Source: Lachnospiraceae bacterium
GTDB lineage: Bacteria; Bacillota; Clostridia; Lachnospirales; Lachnospiraceae
Length of the DNA stretch: 64,000 nucleotides
Reading direction: 5' to 3'
NCBI GenBank assembly: GCA_029225065.1
Contig: JAQXVT010000048.1
Coordinates: 88,992 to 152,991, forward strand
A program made the position numbers and the translations under genes. Of this stretch, positions 9,678 to 18,178 are shown piece by piece (within the stretch, counting starts at the first letter, position 1; the number at the start of each line of letters is the position of its first letter). Under the pieces are notes generated by a model. The model was not told the DNA's origin, did not search any database, and saw only the letters and a program-made list of their open reading frames with translations.

Positions 9678-10343
9678 TCAGTGTTTTTCTGCTACCTCAC
9701 CGCGCTTTTTGTAGATCGAATTCGCCGGTACAACCTCCCGCACCGAAGAAAGCGGGTAAATGTTGGAATGTCTTCCGATGACCGTGCCCGGATTGAGCAC
9801 AGAACCACAGCCGACCTCCACCTCATCACCAAGCATTGCGCCGAATTTTTTCAGCCCGGTCTCGATGCGCTCTGCGCCGTCTTTTACAACGACAAGCTTC
9901 TTATCGGATTTTACATTCGAAGTGATCGAACCGGCTCCCATGTGTGCCTTGTAGCCGAGAATCGAATCGCCAACGTAATTGTAATGCGGCACCTGTACTT
10001 TGTTGAACAGGATTACATTCTTCAGCTCCGTCGAATTTCCGACCACTGCGCCCTCTCCGACGATCGCATTGCCGCGGATAAATGCACAGTGACGCACCTC
10101 CGCATTCTTTCCGATGATCGCCGGGCCGTTAATAAATGCGGTCGGCGCTACCTTTGCCGATCTCGCAATCCAGACATTTTCGCCGACCTTCTCGTACTCT
10201 TCCTCCGAAAGCGTCGCTCCAAGCTCCAGAATGAACGCGCTGATCTTCGGCAGAAGCTCCCACGGATACTCCGCCCCCTCAAACAGTGGTTTCGCAATCG
10301 TCTCTTCCAGGTTGTAAAGGTTTTTGATCTTACATGTCTCCAT
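9678..10343 (-). CDS. Left-handed beta-helix (hexapeptide-repeat) sugar nucleotide or acyl transferase-like protein
   Basis: The 221-residue product is built from hexapeptide repeats of the left-handed beta-helix fold (for example VGENVWIARSAKVAPTAFINGPAIIGKNAEV and IVGEGAVVGNS, later MLGDEVEVGCGSVLNPGTVIG). This resembles the C-terminal half of GlmU-like UDP-GlcNAc pyrophosphorylase/acetyltransferases. No nucleotidyltransferase domain precedes it, so a stand-alone acyltransferase or a sugar-nucleotide binding role is possible. It sits between topB and parE, nine bp after topB and 31 bp before parE, so it is cotranscribed with DNA topology genes without an evident functional link. Confidence 0.7.
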   Translation of the reverse strand: METCKIKNLYNLEETIAKPLFEGAEYPWELLPKISAFILELGATLSEEEYEKVGENVWIARSAKVAPTAFINGPAIIGKNAEVRHCAFIRGNAIVGEGAVVGNSTELKNVILFNKVQVPHYNYVGDSILGYKAHMGAGSITSNVKSDKKLVVVKDGAERIETGLKKFGAMLGDEVEVGCGSVLNPGTVIGRHSNIYPLSSVREVVPANSIYKKRGEVAEKH

Positions 10344-10352
10344 GTGTTCCTC

Positions 10353-12431
10353 CTACTCTGAAACGGCTGACCCGCTTCTGCCTTTTTTATAATAAACCGC
10401 CGCCGCGTCAAACAGCGGCCGCAGCATCTGTTGATTATTCAGTCCCAGCACACCGTCTGTGCGGGATCTCACAAAATGCTCCAGCTTCTGCATATATTCC
10501 TCGCTCGTGATCGAGCCCTCCGCCACGTAGTTCAGTCCCTTCTCCCAGCTGGCCGTCAGCTCCGGATTGAGCAGGGAACGGATCGAACAGAACACCACAT
10601 CGTACGTCATTTCACCCTGCAGCGTTGGCGTAAGAATCTGCGTCTTTTTATTTAATGCCACGTATTTATTCGTCACAAGCTTTTTGAGAATTTCTGCCCG
10701 GGTCGCACTTGTGCCGATTCCGCAGCTTTTAATCTGTGCCCGCAGCTCTTCGTCCTCAATCAGCTGACCGGCATTTTCCATCGCAAGGATCATCGAGCCG
10801 GAATTGTAGCGCTTCGGAGGTGCCGTCTCTCCCTCGCGAATCACCAGGTCTTTTACCGGAAATTCCATGCCTTTTCGAATTTTTTTCAGAAGTTCTAACA
10901 GATCTGCACTGCTGCTGACGGTCTCTTCCTGCTCTTCACCGGCTTCCTTCCCTGCCTGACTTCGTCTGCTCTTTGTGTTTCCTGTTTCCTCTCCGGTATT
11001 CTTTTTCTTTTCATAAGGATTTCCTGCCACTTTAAAATATCCCTCAGAAAGCAGCACGCGGAACGAATAGAAAAACTTTTCATTCTGCATCGCTGTCACC
11101 ATCGTAAGCTTTTGGAACTCAGCAGGGGGATAAAAAATACTCAAAAAGCGCCGCACGATCGCCGCGTATACGCCGTATGCATTCCCTTTCAGCGAACCAA
11201 GCGCACCGAAGCCCTGCCCGGTCGGAATGATCGCATAATGGTCCGTGATCTGCTTGTCGTTCACGTAACGCGTTTTTGCGATTCCCCGATAGCTGCCGCC
11301 GTCAAGCACCTCCTGTGCAAATTCCTTTGCCGGAGCAAAATTGCGCAGGCCGGAAATATTGCGCGAAATCTCTTTTGCCACTGCAGTAGATAACACACGC
11401 GCATCCGTTCTCGGATACGTGACCAGCTTCTTCTCGTACAATTCCTGCACAATGCGAAGCGTCTCATCCGGACTGATCTTGAACATTTTCGAGCAGTCAT
11501 TCTGCAGCTCGGCCAGATTGTAAAGCAGCGGCGGATTTTTCTTTTCCTTTTTCCGCTCAATTGAGTCGACAATTGTCTTTGCCGGTGGATCAGCGAGCAG
11601 CCGACGGATCAGCTCCTGCGCGTCTTTCTTCTCCTTGAAACCATTTTCTTTGTAAAGCTTCGGCGACTGAAAATAAGAGGATCCCGGCATCGCCCGGAAT
11701 TCACCCTCAAGCGATTTTCCCTCCAGATCCAGCTGCTGCACAACGCGGTAAAACGGAGTCTTCACAAACTGGCGGATCTCCCGCTCTCTCCTCACAATCA
11801 TTCCGAGCACGCACGTCATGACACGGCCCACCGATATGACCGCATACTTTGTCCCGAGGTAATTTGAGATCGCATTACCGTATTTTAAGGTCAGAAGCCT
11901 TGAAAAATTGATGCCCATCAGATAGTCTTCCTTCGCCCGCAGATAGGCCGCATCCGAAAGATGATCGTACTCCGAAAGATCCTTCGCCTCTGCGATGCCG
12001 CGATGGATCTCCTCCTCTGTCTGTGAATCAATCCAGACACGCTTTCGCTCTTTGCCCTTCACTCCTGCCATCTGCTCAACCAGACGGTAAATATACTCTC
12101 CCTCCCGCCCGGAGTCCGTACAGACGTAGATGCGTGATACATCCTTCCGGTTCAGCAGCCTGCTCACAATTTGAAACTGTTTTTTGACACCCGGAATCAC
12201 CTCGTACAAAAATTGGTCCGGAAGAAATGGCAGCGTCGTGAGGCTCCAACGTTTATATTTCGGATCGTAGACCTCCGGATAGCTCATCGTCACAAGATGG
12301 CCGACGCACCAGGTCACCACATAGGAATCTGACTCCAGAAACCCGTCCCCGCGATTCATCTTTTCTTTTAATGCTTTTGCGAACTCCTGCGCGACACTTG
12401 GTTTCTCCGCAATAAACAGTGATTTTGCCAT
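10353..12431 (-). CDS. topB: DNA topoisomerase III
   Basis: This type IA topoisomerase decatenates and relaxes DNA through single-strand passage. The 692-residue product opens with the TOPRIM domain (SLFIAEKPSVAQEFAKAL, and CTDSGREGEYIYRLVEQ near 105-120). The catalytic tyrosine is about residue 339 in KLVTYPRTDARVLS. The KQITDHYAIIPTGQ motif follows. There are no C-terminal zinc ribbons, consistent with TopB rather than TopA. A lysine- and glutamate-rich segment (about 500-530, KKKNTGEETGNTKSRRSQAG) is a likely disordered insertion. It is the first gene of the operon running to sbcC and has its own promoter. Confidence 0.93.
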   Translation of the reverse strand: MAKSLFIAEKPSVAQEFAKALKEKMNRGDGFLESDSYVVTWCVGHLVTMSYPEVYDPKYKRWSLTTLPFLPDQFLYEVIPGVKKQFQIVSRLLNRKDVSRIYVCTDSGREGEYIYRLVEQMAGVKGKERKRVWIDSQTEEEIHRGIAEAKDLSEYDHLSDAAYLRAKEDYLMGINFSRLLTLKYGNAISNYLGTKYAVISVGRVMTCVLGMIVRREREIRQFVKTPFYRVVQQLDLEGKSLEGEFRAMPGSSYFQSPKLYKENGFKEKKDAQELIRRLLADPPAKTIVDSIERKKEKKNPPLLYNLAELQNDCSKMFKISPDETLRIVQELYEKKLVTYPRTDARVLSTAVAKEISRNISGLRNFAPAKEFAQEVLDGGSYRGIAKTRYVNDKQITDHYAIIPTGQGFGALGSLKGNAYGVYAAIVRRFLSIFYPPAEFQKLTMVTAMQNEKFFYSFRVLLSEGYFKVAGNPYEKKKNTGEETGNTKSRRSQAGKEAGEEQEETVSSSADLLELLKKIRKGMEFPVKDLVIREGETAPPKRYNSGSMILAMENAGQLIEDEELRAQIKSCGIGTSATRAEILKKLVTNKYVALNKKTQILTPTLQGEMTYDVVFCSIRSLLNPELTASWEKGLNYVAEGSITSEEYMQKLEHFVRSRTDGVLGLNNQQMLRPLFDAAAVYYKKGRSGSAVSE

Positions 12432-12519
12432 CCGATTCCTCCTGACTTCCTATCTCTTTTTAACAGGAACACATTCTCTGACATCTGGTGATTCGAACAT
12501 GTGTCCTCTTTGGGCTTCC

Positions 12520-12548
12520 ATCTAACCACATTTTTGTAGTTCTGTCAA
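12520..12548 (-). promoter_or_regulatory. Promoter of the topB-parE-parC-sbcDC operon
   Basis: On the minus strand TTGACA (12543-12548) and TTAGAT (12520-12525) are 17 bases apart. The leader then contains a long imperfect hairpin (GGACACAT paired with ATGTGTTCC, roughly 12471-12507) before the AGGAGG ribosome binding site of topB. Confidence 0.65.
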
Positions 12549-12616
12549 CTATATCACATACTATTTTTACATTTTTTTCATAATTACTTATCGTGCATTT
12601 ATCTCCAAACAACAGA

Positions 12617-12643
12617 ACTGCCGCGATCCAAGACCGCGACAGT
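12617..12643 (-). terminator. Probable terminator after asd
   Basis: On the minus strand ACTGTCGCG pairs with CGCGGCAGT (9 bp, one G-U) around a 9-base loop, followed by TCTGTTGTTT. It lies about 50 bp past the asd stop. The T tract is interrupted, so termination may be partial. Confidence 0.55.
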
Positions 12644-12694
12644 CCTATTATACGTTATCAAAAAACTTTTTTGCAACTAAAAATTTATTTTGCC

Positions 12695-13780
12695 TTATTT
12701 GTGCTGAATATATCCCTTTGCAGTCAGCGTCTCTGCACAAAGCACTGCTCCGCCTGCTGCTCCTCTTACGGTATTGTGGGAAAGTCCTACAAATTTGAAA
12801 TCGTAGATGGTATCTTCACGCAGACGTCCGATCGATACGCCCATGCCCTTTTCATAGTCGACGTCAAGTGTTACCTGCGGGCGGTTGTCCTCCTGCATAT
12901 AACGGATAAACTGCTTCGGTGCGCTCGGCAGATCCAGCTCCTGCGGAAGTCCCCGGAAGCTTTCCAGCTTCTCGATCAGCTGTTCTTTCGTCGGTTTCTT
13001 GCGGAATTTTACGAATACAGCAGCGGTGTGGCCGTTCAGTACCGGTACACGGATGCACTGGCAGGTAATCTTCGGCTCTTCAGCCGGTTTGATCACGCCG
13101 TCTTCCACTTTTCCAAGCACGCGAAGCGGCTCTTTCTCGCTCTTCTCTTCCTCGCCGCCGATGTACGGGATGATGTTCTCAACCATCTCCGGCCAGTCCT
13201 TAAATGTCTTTCCTGCTCCTGAAATCGCCTGATACGTTGTGGCAACTACTTCATACGGCTCAAATTCCTTCCATGCTGCAAGTGCCGGTGTATAGCTCTG
13301 GATTGAACAGTTCGGCTTTACTGCGATGAAGCCTTTTTTCGTGCCAAGACGCTTTTTCTGATCCTCGATGACTGCGAAATGCTCCGGATTGATTTCCGGC
13401 ACTACCATCGGAACGTCCGGTGTCCAGCGATGTGCGCTGTTGTTGGAAACAACCGGTGTCTCAGTTTTCGCATATTCTTCCTCGATTGCGCGGATCTCGT
13501 CTTTCGTCATATCAACTGCGGAAAATACAAAATCAACGGTCGAAGCTACTTTTTCTACCTCATTTACGTTCATGACAACCAGCTTCTTTACCGCTTCCGG
13601 CATCGGAGTCGTCATTTTCCATCTTCCGCCGACTGCCTCCTCGTATGTCTTGCCTGCGCTTCTTGCGCTTGCAGCTACGGTGACAACCTCAAACCACGGA
13701 TGATTCTCAAGCAGTGAAATAAATCTCTGTCCTACCATTCCTGTTGCTCCCAGGATACCGACTCTCAGTTTCTGATCCAT
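12695..13780 (-). CDS. asd: Aspartate-semialdehyde dehydrogenase
   Basis: The enzyme reduces aspartyl phosphate to aspartate semialdehyde, the branch point to lysine, threonine and methionine. The 361-residue product begins MDQKLRVGILGATGMVGQRF (NADP-binding loop) and has the catalytic cysteine at 158 in AVKPNCSIQSY. It belongs to the longer archaeal/fungal-type branch of the family, as judged by PNCSIQ and the RGAAGGAVLCAE C terminus. An in-frame ATG exists 51 codons upstream, but that stretch has no ribosome binding site and no family similarity. The ATG at 13780 follows GAGGAG at normal spacing, so I use it. Confidence 0.93.
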   Translation of the reverse strand: MDQKLRVGILGATGMVGQRFISLLENHPWFEVVTVAASARSAGKTYEEAVGGRWKMTTPMPEAVKKLVVMNVNEVEKVASTVDFVFSAVDMTKDEIRAIEEEYAKTETPVVSNNSAHRWTPDVPMVVPEINPEHFAVIEDQKKRLGTKKGFIAVKPNCSIQSYTPALAAWKEFEPYEVVATTYQAISGAGKTFKDWPEMVENIIPYIGGEEEKSEKEPLRVLGKVEDGVIKPAEEPKITCQCIRVPVLNGHTAAVFVKFRKKPTKEQLIEKLESFRGLPQELDLPSAPKQFIRYMQEDNRPQVTLDVDYEKGMGVSIGRLREDTIYDFKFVGLSHNTVRGAAGGAVLCAETLTAKGYIQHK

Positions 13781-13941
13781 TTTTCCAATCTCCTCACTTG
13801 TAATTTTCGGCTGGCCGCTTCGGTCAGTCCCGGTACAGCTCCCCCTCTTCCGCAAAACCAGCACCTGTGGTTCTGTGAAATGCTTTTTGGCTTTTCCGGT
13901 GCAGATGCACGTCTTTGTTTTTGTACGACGCACATTTGTCT
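13781..13941 (-). promoter_or_regulatory. Long structured 5' leader of asd (no known riboswitch recognised)
   Basis: Between the predicted transcription start (about 13941) and the asd ribosome binding site lie about 160 untranslated bases. They contain several self-complementary segments, for example CTGACCG/CGGCCAG with one mismatch and CTGCACC with GGTGC. I compared the leader by eye with lysine, SAM, T-box, c-di-GMP and cobalamin riboswitch cores and saw none of them. A regulatory leader is plausible for asd but is an inference. Confidence 0.35.
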
Positions 13942-13947
13942 TTTAAT

Positions 13948-13976
13948 AAGATATACTTCTTTTCCGTTCATGTCAA
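13948..13976 (-). promoter_or_regulatory. Promoter of asd
   Basis: On the minus strand a perfect TTGACA (13971-13976) is 17 bases from TATCTT (13948-13953). Confidence 0.7.
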
Positions 13977-14037
13977 GTACTAAATCAAATACTGCGCATA
14001 TCAGATTTATTTTTCACAAAATAAAACAACATGTGTT

Positions 14038-15438
14038 TTACTTCTGATTGAATGACGGTACTTCACTCTCCAGATATACTTTATTCTCCGCAATCACCTG
14101 ACGCATCACGGACTCGCCAGGTGCTCCGAGCGTCAAACGGCGCTCCACACACGTCTTCATGCTGATTGCATCGTAAATATCTGCCTCAAAAGCCGGGCAT
14201 TCTTCCTTATACTCATCCAGCGTCAGATCGTCAAGTGCCTTATTTTCTGCGATACAGCGAAGTACGAGGCGGCCGGAAATACCATGCGCGTCACGGAACG
14301 GCACGCCGTGATTAACGAGATAATCCGCCACGTCGGTTGCATTCGTAAAGCCGTTCTTTGCGGAAGCTTCCATCACATCTTTATTGAATACGATCGTATC
14401 CATCATGCCGGTAAACAGCGTCAGGCACATCGTTGTGGTATCAATCGCATCAAATACCCCTTCCTTGTCCTCCTGCATATCCTTGTTGTAGGCAAGCGGA
14501 AGGCCCTTCATCGTTGTGAGCATGCTCATCAATGCACCGTATACGCGCCCTGTCTTTCCTCTTACCAGCTCCGCGATATCCGGGTTCTTTTTCTGCGGCA
14601 TGATGCTGCTGCCGGTGCTGTAGGCGTCATCGATCTCCACAAAACGATATTCATTCGTATTCCAGATGATGACTTCCTCCGAAAAACGGCTCAGATGCAT
14701 CATGATTGTTGCAAGCGCAGACAGATATTCGATTACATAATCGCGGTCCGACACGGAATCCATGCTGTTTCTCGTCGGTCCTGCAAAGCCGAGAAGCTGT
14801 GCCGTATAATCACGGTCAAGCGGATAGGTTGTTCCGGCCAGCGCACCGGCACCGAGCGGACAGTAGTTCATTCTCTCATAAATATCCTTCAATCTGGAAC
14901 GGTCACGACGGAACATTTCAAAATATGCACCGATATGATGCGCCAGTGTCACAGGCTGCGCTTTCTGTAAATGTGTAAAGCCCGGCATAAACGTATCAAC
15001 ATTCTCCTCCATGATACGCTGCAATACTTTCAAGAGTCCATATACAAGCTGATCCGTATACAGTACCTCTTCACGCACGTAAAGACGCATATCAAGCGCT
15101 ACCTGGTCATTTCTGCTGCGGCCAGTGTGCAGCTTTTTGCCGACATCCCCGATCCGGTCGATCAGATTTGCCTCCACGAAGCTGTGAATATCCTCATATT
15201 CTGTCGTAATCGCAAGCGTTCCGTTTTCCACGTCACGCAGGATGCCTTCCAGCCCTTTGAGAATCTCATCCCGCTCCTGCTCCGTCAGAATCTGCTGCTT
15301 TGCGAGCATCTTTACATGTGCCATGCTGCCTTCGATATCCTGCTTATACAGACGCTTATCAAATGTGATTGATGCATTGAAATCATATACCATCTGGTCC
15401 GTTTCTTTTGTAAAACGGCCGCCCCATAACTGTGCCAT
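14038..15438 (-). CDS. argH: Argininosuccinate lyase
   Basis: ArgH splits argininosuccinate into arginine and fumarate, the last step of arginine synthesis. The 466-residue product has the fumarase/aspartase superfamily motifs: SRNDQVALDMRLYVR near residue 110, TPGFTHLQKAQPVTLAHH (here MPGFTHLQKAQP), and the signature GSSIMPQKKNPDIAEL with the catalytic serine loop. The length is typical. The ATG follows AAGAGG. No other arginine genes are nearby, so it is a solitary transcription unit with its own promoter. Confidence 0.95.
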   Translation of the reverse strand: MAQLWGGRFTKETDQMVYDFNASITFDKRLYKQDIEGSMAHVKMLAKQQILTEQERDEILKGLEGILRDVENGTLAITTEYEDIHSFVEANLIDRIGDVGKKLHTGRSRNDQVALDMRLYVREEVLYTDQLVYGLLKVLQRIMEENVDTFMPGFTHLQKAQPVTLAHHIGAYFEMFRRDRSRLKDIYERMNYCPLGAGALAGTTYPLDRDYTAQLLGFAGPTRNSMDSVSDRDYVIEYLSALATIMMHLSRFSEEVIIWNTNEYRFVEIDDAYSTGSSIMPQKKNPDIAELVRGKTGRVYGALMSMLTTMKGLPLAYNKDMQEDKEGVFDAIDTTTMCLTLFTGMMDTIVFNKDVMEASAKNGFTNATDVADYLVNHGVPFRDAHGISGRLVLRCIAENKALDDLTLDEYKEECPAFEADIYDAISMKTCVERRLTLGAPGESVMRQVIAENKVYLESEVPSFNQK

Positions 15439-15518
15439 ATTATGTCCTCTTTTCTTTTATTCGCCGCTTCCGCTCCGGAGCGTGTTTCTATGCTTCAGCG
15501 GAAACGCTTTTGCGCTTT

Positions 15519-15547
15519 AGTTTACCACAGCTTTCCTATGCTTGCAA
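15519..15547 (-). promoter_or_regulatory. Promoter of argH
   Basis: On the minus strand TTGCAA (15542-15547) and TAAACT (15519-15524) are 17 bases apart. Downstream in the leader is the palindrome CGCTCCGGAGCG. I see no arginine-repressor box that I can place with confidence. Confidence 0.55.
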
Positions 15548-15638
15548 GGAAAATGCACACCCGCTCCGATTTACCGAAGCCAGATAAATCCCTGTACGAA
15601 TCGCAAATATCCATTTTCGTCAACCAGGCTGCCATTCC

Positions 15639-16301
15639 TTATTCCTGTGTTTTCTTTTCTGCCTCTGCTTTCTGTGCTTCCCGCTCCCTCTTTGAAAAGA
15701 CACACCCGCAGTAATCCTGACGATACAGGCCATACTGCGCAGAAAGCTCCACTGACCGCTTATATCCGTTTTTCTTCTTAAAGTCAGATGGCAGCCAGCG
15801 CACACCATATTCTTTTGCCGCTTCCTCTCCGATTTCATTTAGCTTCTGTGCATTTTTCATCGGGCTGATCGTGAGTGTCGTCGTAAAAAAAGTAAAGTTT
15901 CCGTCTTTTGCCGCCCTTGCCGCCTGTAAAAGCCGCAGGCGAAAGCAGGCAAAGCACCGCTCACCGCCCTCCGGAATCTGCTCCAGCCCACGCACGGCAT
16001 CATAAAATTCCCGCGGATCAAAGGTTCCCTCTTGAAAATGGATCGGATATCCCATTCCCTCCTCATTTTTTGTCTCAATCAGGCGTTTCTGCTCCTCTAC
16101 CCGTTTAAAGTACTCCTCCGCCGGGTAAATATTCGGATTGTAATAAAGTAATGTTATCTCAAAGTACCTCGATAAATATTCCAGCACATAGCTGCTGCAC
16201 GGTGCACAGCAGCTGTGCAGCAAAAGTGTCGGTACCGGGGATGGGTTTTCGACCAGCAGACGCTCCATTTCTTTTTGATAGTTTCGTTTTTGTTCTGACA
16301 T
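15639..16301 (-). CDS. queH: Epoxyqueuosine reductase QueH
   Basis: QueH reduces epoxyqueuosine in tRNA to queuosine, the last step of queuosine modification. It is the non-B12 alternative to QueG. The 220-residue product has the family's cysteine pattern: LLLHSCCAPCSS (Cys31, Cys32, Cys35), GGERCFACFRLRL in the middle, and DYCGCVFS near the C terminus. These are consistent with a metal centre plus an iron-sulfur cluster. The remainder (NPNIYPAEEYFKRVEEQKRL) is typical of the family. It stands alone between argH and an HD-domain gene. Confidence 0.92.
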   Translation of the reverse strand: MSEQKRNYQKEMERLLVENPSPVPTLLLHSCCAPCSSYVLEYLSRYFEITLLYYNPNIYPAEEYFKRVEEQKRLIETKNEEGMGYPIHFQEGTFDPREFYDAVRGLEQIPEGGERCFACFRLRLLQAARAAKDGNFTFFTTTLTISPMKNAQKLNEIGEEAAKEYGVRWLPSDFKKKNGYKRSVELSAQYGLYRQDYCGCVFSKREREAQKAEAEKKTQE

Positions 16302-16383
16302 AGTTTGTTCCTCAGACTCCTGTAAAACCGAATTCTTTTTCTCTTTGCAGACTTTCCTTCTGCAAACTGTGTTTATTATATCT

Positions 16384-16412
16384 GCTATATCTTAGAAAGT
16401 CCAGTCTGTCAA
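16384..16412 (-). promoter_or_regulatory. Possible promoter of queH
   Basis: On the minus strand TTGACA (16407-16412) is 17 bases from TATAGC (16384-16389). A perfect TATAAT also lies 9 bases further on (16375-16380) but with a poor -35 partner. One of the two probably serves queH. Confidence 0.45.
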
Positions 16413-16435
16413 AGTTTCAAATGCGTCAAAAATAA

Positions 16436-16457
16436 AGATGCCCTTTTCAGAGCATCT
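16436..16457 (-). terminator. Terminator after the HD-domain gene
   Basis: On the minus strand AGATGCTCT and AGGGCATCT form a 9-bp stem with a GAAA loop, followed by TTATTTTTG. It starts seven bases beyond the stop codon. Confidence 0.8.
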
Positions 16458-16463
16458 CTATTT

Positions 16464-17129
16464 TCAGCACACCTTTTTCCCGTTTGCTGTCATCTTAAAT
16501 TTCATACCCAGCACTTCTGCTGCGCGCCTGCACATCATCATCCGCTGCATAAAAATCTCAAAATAATCGATCAATGCACAGATGGATTCATCCAGGCAAA
16601 TCTCAAACAAAATTGTTTTTTTCTCCGGCAAAATCCGAAGCTTGGAGGCTGTCACCGCATAATTGACACGATCGTGCTTATCAAAGCTCGCTTTGCTCTT
16701 ATTGCGCACGCGGTTTCTTCTTACATCTGTTTTATCTGCAAGAATCAGCGCCGCAGAGATCGGATCTGTAGCACAGCCCGTTTTTTCATCATGTGATCCA
16801 ATTGCATTCATGACCGTTGCAATCTCCCGCACTTCCATGTCCATATCCTTCAGGATGCTTCTTGCAAGGATCGCCCCACTGTGTGCATGGTCTGTCCGGT
16901 TCACACAGTTTCCAATGTCATGCATGTACCCGGCAATCTGCGCAAGCTCGATCTGCCGCCTCGGTGCATCAAGCTCCTTTAAAATTTTTCCGGCGGTATC
17001 TGCCACAATCTGCGCATGCTTCGCAGAGTGGTCAGTATAGCCAAGCACTCCGAGCATCTCGTTTCCCTGTGCCAGGTATGCATTTACTTCCTCTGATTTT
17101 CGAATGTCCTCGTATTGCAGTTTGCTCAT
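16464..17129 (-). CDS. HD-domain phosphohydrolase of unknown substrate
   Basis: The product (221 residues from the start used here) contains an HD metal-dependent phosphohydrolase domain: DHSAKHAQIV (His38), YMHDIGN (His70-Asp71), DHAHSG and a later Asp in LADKTDVRRN. Such proteins hydrolyse nucleotides or related phosphates; the substrate cannot be told from sequence. An upstream ATG at 17207 would add 26 residues but has no good ribosome binding site. The ATG at 17129 is preceded by AGAGGA and begins the conserved region (MSKLQYEDIRKSEE). It is a single-gene unit with its own terminator. Confidence 0.75.
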   Translation of the reverse strand: MSKLQYEDIRKSEEVNAYLAQGNEMLGVLGYTDHSAKHAQIVADTAGKILKELDAPRRQIELAQIAGYMHDIGNCVNRTDHAHSGAILARSILKDMDMEVREIATVMNAIGSHDEKTGCATDPISAALILADKTDVRRNRVRNKSKASFDKHDRVNYAVTASKLRILPEKKTILFEICLDESICALIDYFEIFMQRMMMCRRAAEVLGMKFKMTANGKKVC

Positions 17130-17374
17130 ATATCTTCTTTTTCCTCTTTCTGCAGCCTCTTCTGCCTGTAGACTAAAGCGCAGCTTTGTAATTAAGCTTA
17201 TCATCATTTATTACTTTTGGTCTGCTTTCTTTCTCTTTTTCGTGCTTCTCTTTCCTGCACTATAAGACTGCTGTAATTTCTATTCCTTCCAAGTCACTTT
17301 TCCATTTTATCGCACACAGCTCTTTTTTCTATCTGTTTGCCCTGAAATTTTTGTAAAATCCGGGTAAAATAAGT

Positions 17375-18178
17375 TCATCTCCGCCGGCGGCAGATTTTCT
17401 CCGCAATACCAAGGATGCGATACAGCAGTACCGCAATCACGCACAGCACACAGATCGACATAATCACATGATCCAGCCGGAATACCTGGCTTCCATAAAT
17501 GATCAGATAACCAAGTCCCTGCCTTGCTCCGATAAATTCTCCGATCACGACACCGACTAGGCAAAGCCCAATGTTGACCTTCATCACGCTCAGGAGCAGC
17601 GGCAGCGTCCCGGGAAGCACTACTTTCGTCAGCACATTCCGCTTTGTTCCGCCAAACGTATAGATCAGCCGGATCTTATCCGGATCTACCTCCTGAAAAC
17701 CAGTAAAAAGGTTAAGCACTGTTCCGAAAATTGCTACCGACATTCCGGAAACTATGATTGATTTCTGGTTTGCACCGAGCCAGACAATCAGAAGCGGTGC
17801 CAATGCAGATTTCGGCAGACTGTTTAGAACGACAAGATATGGTTCCAGAATTTCAGAAAGCTCCGTAAAATACCATAATATAACTGCAAGTCCTGTTCCG
17901 ATCACTGCGACAAGCAAAAAACTGACAATCGTTTCAAGCAGTGTACTCGCGGTGTGCATCGCAATGCTTCCGTCCTCGCACATGCCCACAAACGTTTTCA
18001 CCACCCGTGACGGACTGCTGAAAATGAAGCCGTCGATCCACGAAAGGCGCACTGCGCTCTCCCAAATAAGAAGAAAGAGTACGAAGATCAGAACCTGAAG
18101 CACCGCGATCCGGCGCTTCCGTCTGCGCAGCATCTGCAGATAATTTCGCTGCTTCTGTGACATTTTTCTCTCATCCAT
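17375..18178 (-). CDS. ABC transporter permease, SsuC/TauC-like
   Basis: This is an inner-membrane permease of the nitrate/sulfonate/taurine importer family. The 267-residue product has a basic N terminus (LRRRKRRIAVLQ) followed by about six hydrophobic segments. The cytoplasmic EAA-like loop is around DKIRLIYTFGGTKRNVLTKVVLPGTLP, which contacts the ATPase. Its start overlaps the ATPase gene by eight bases. No substrate-binding protein gene accompanies the pair, so the cargo is unknown; sulfonates, thiamine precursors and similar small molecules are all handled by relatives. Confidence 0.85.
   Translation of the reverse strand: MDERKMSQKQRNYLQMLRRRKRRIAVLQVLIFVLFLLIWESAVRLSWIDGFIFSSPSRVVKTFVGMCEDGSIAMHTASTLLETIVSFLLVAVIGTGLAVILWYFTELSEILEPYLVVLNSLPKSALAPLLIVWLGANQKSIIVSGMSVAIFGTVLNLFTGFQEVDPDKIRLIYTFGGTKRNVLTKVVLPGTLPLLLSVMKVNIGLCLVGVVIGEFIGARQGLGYLIIYGSQVFRLDHVIMSICVLCVIAVLLYRILGIAEKICRRRR

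Noticed and set aside
13781..13933. 51-residue N-terminal extension of Asd
   Set aside because: The upstream ATG has no ribosome binding site, the added sequence has no similarity to the family, and a correctly spaced GAGGAG precedes the internal ATG.
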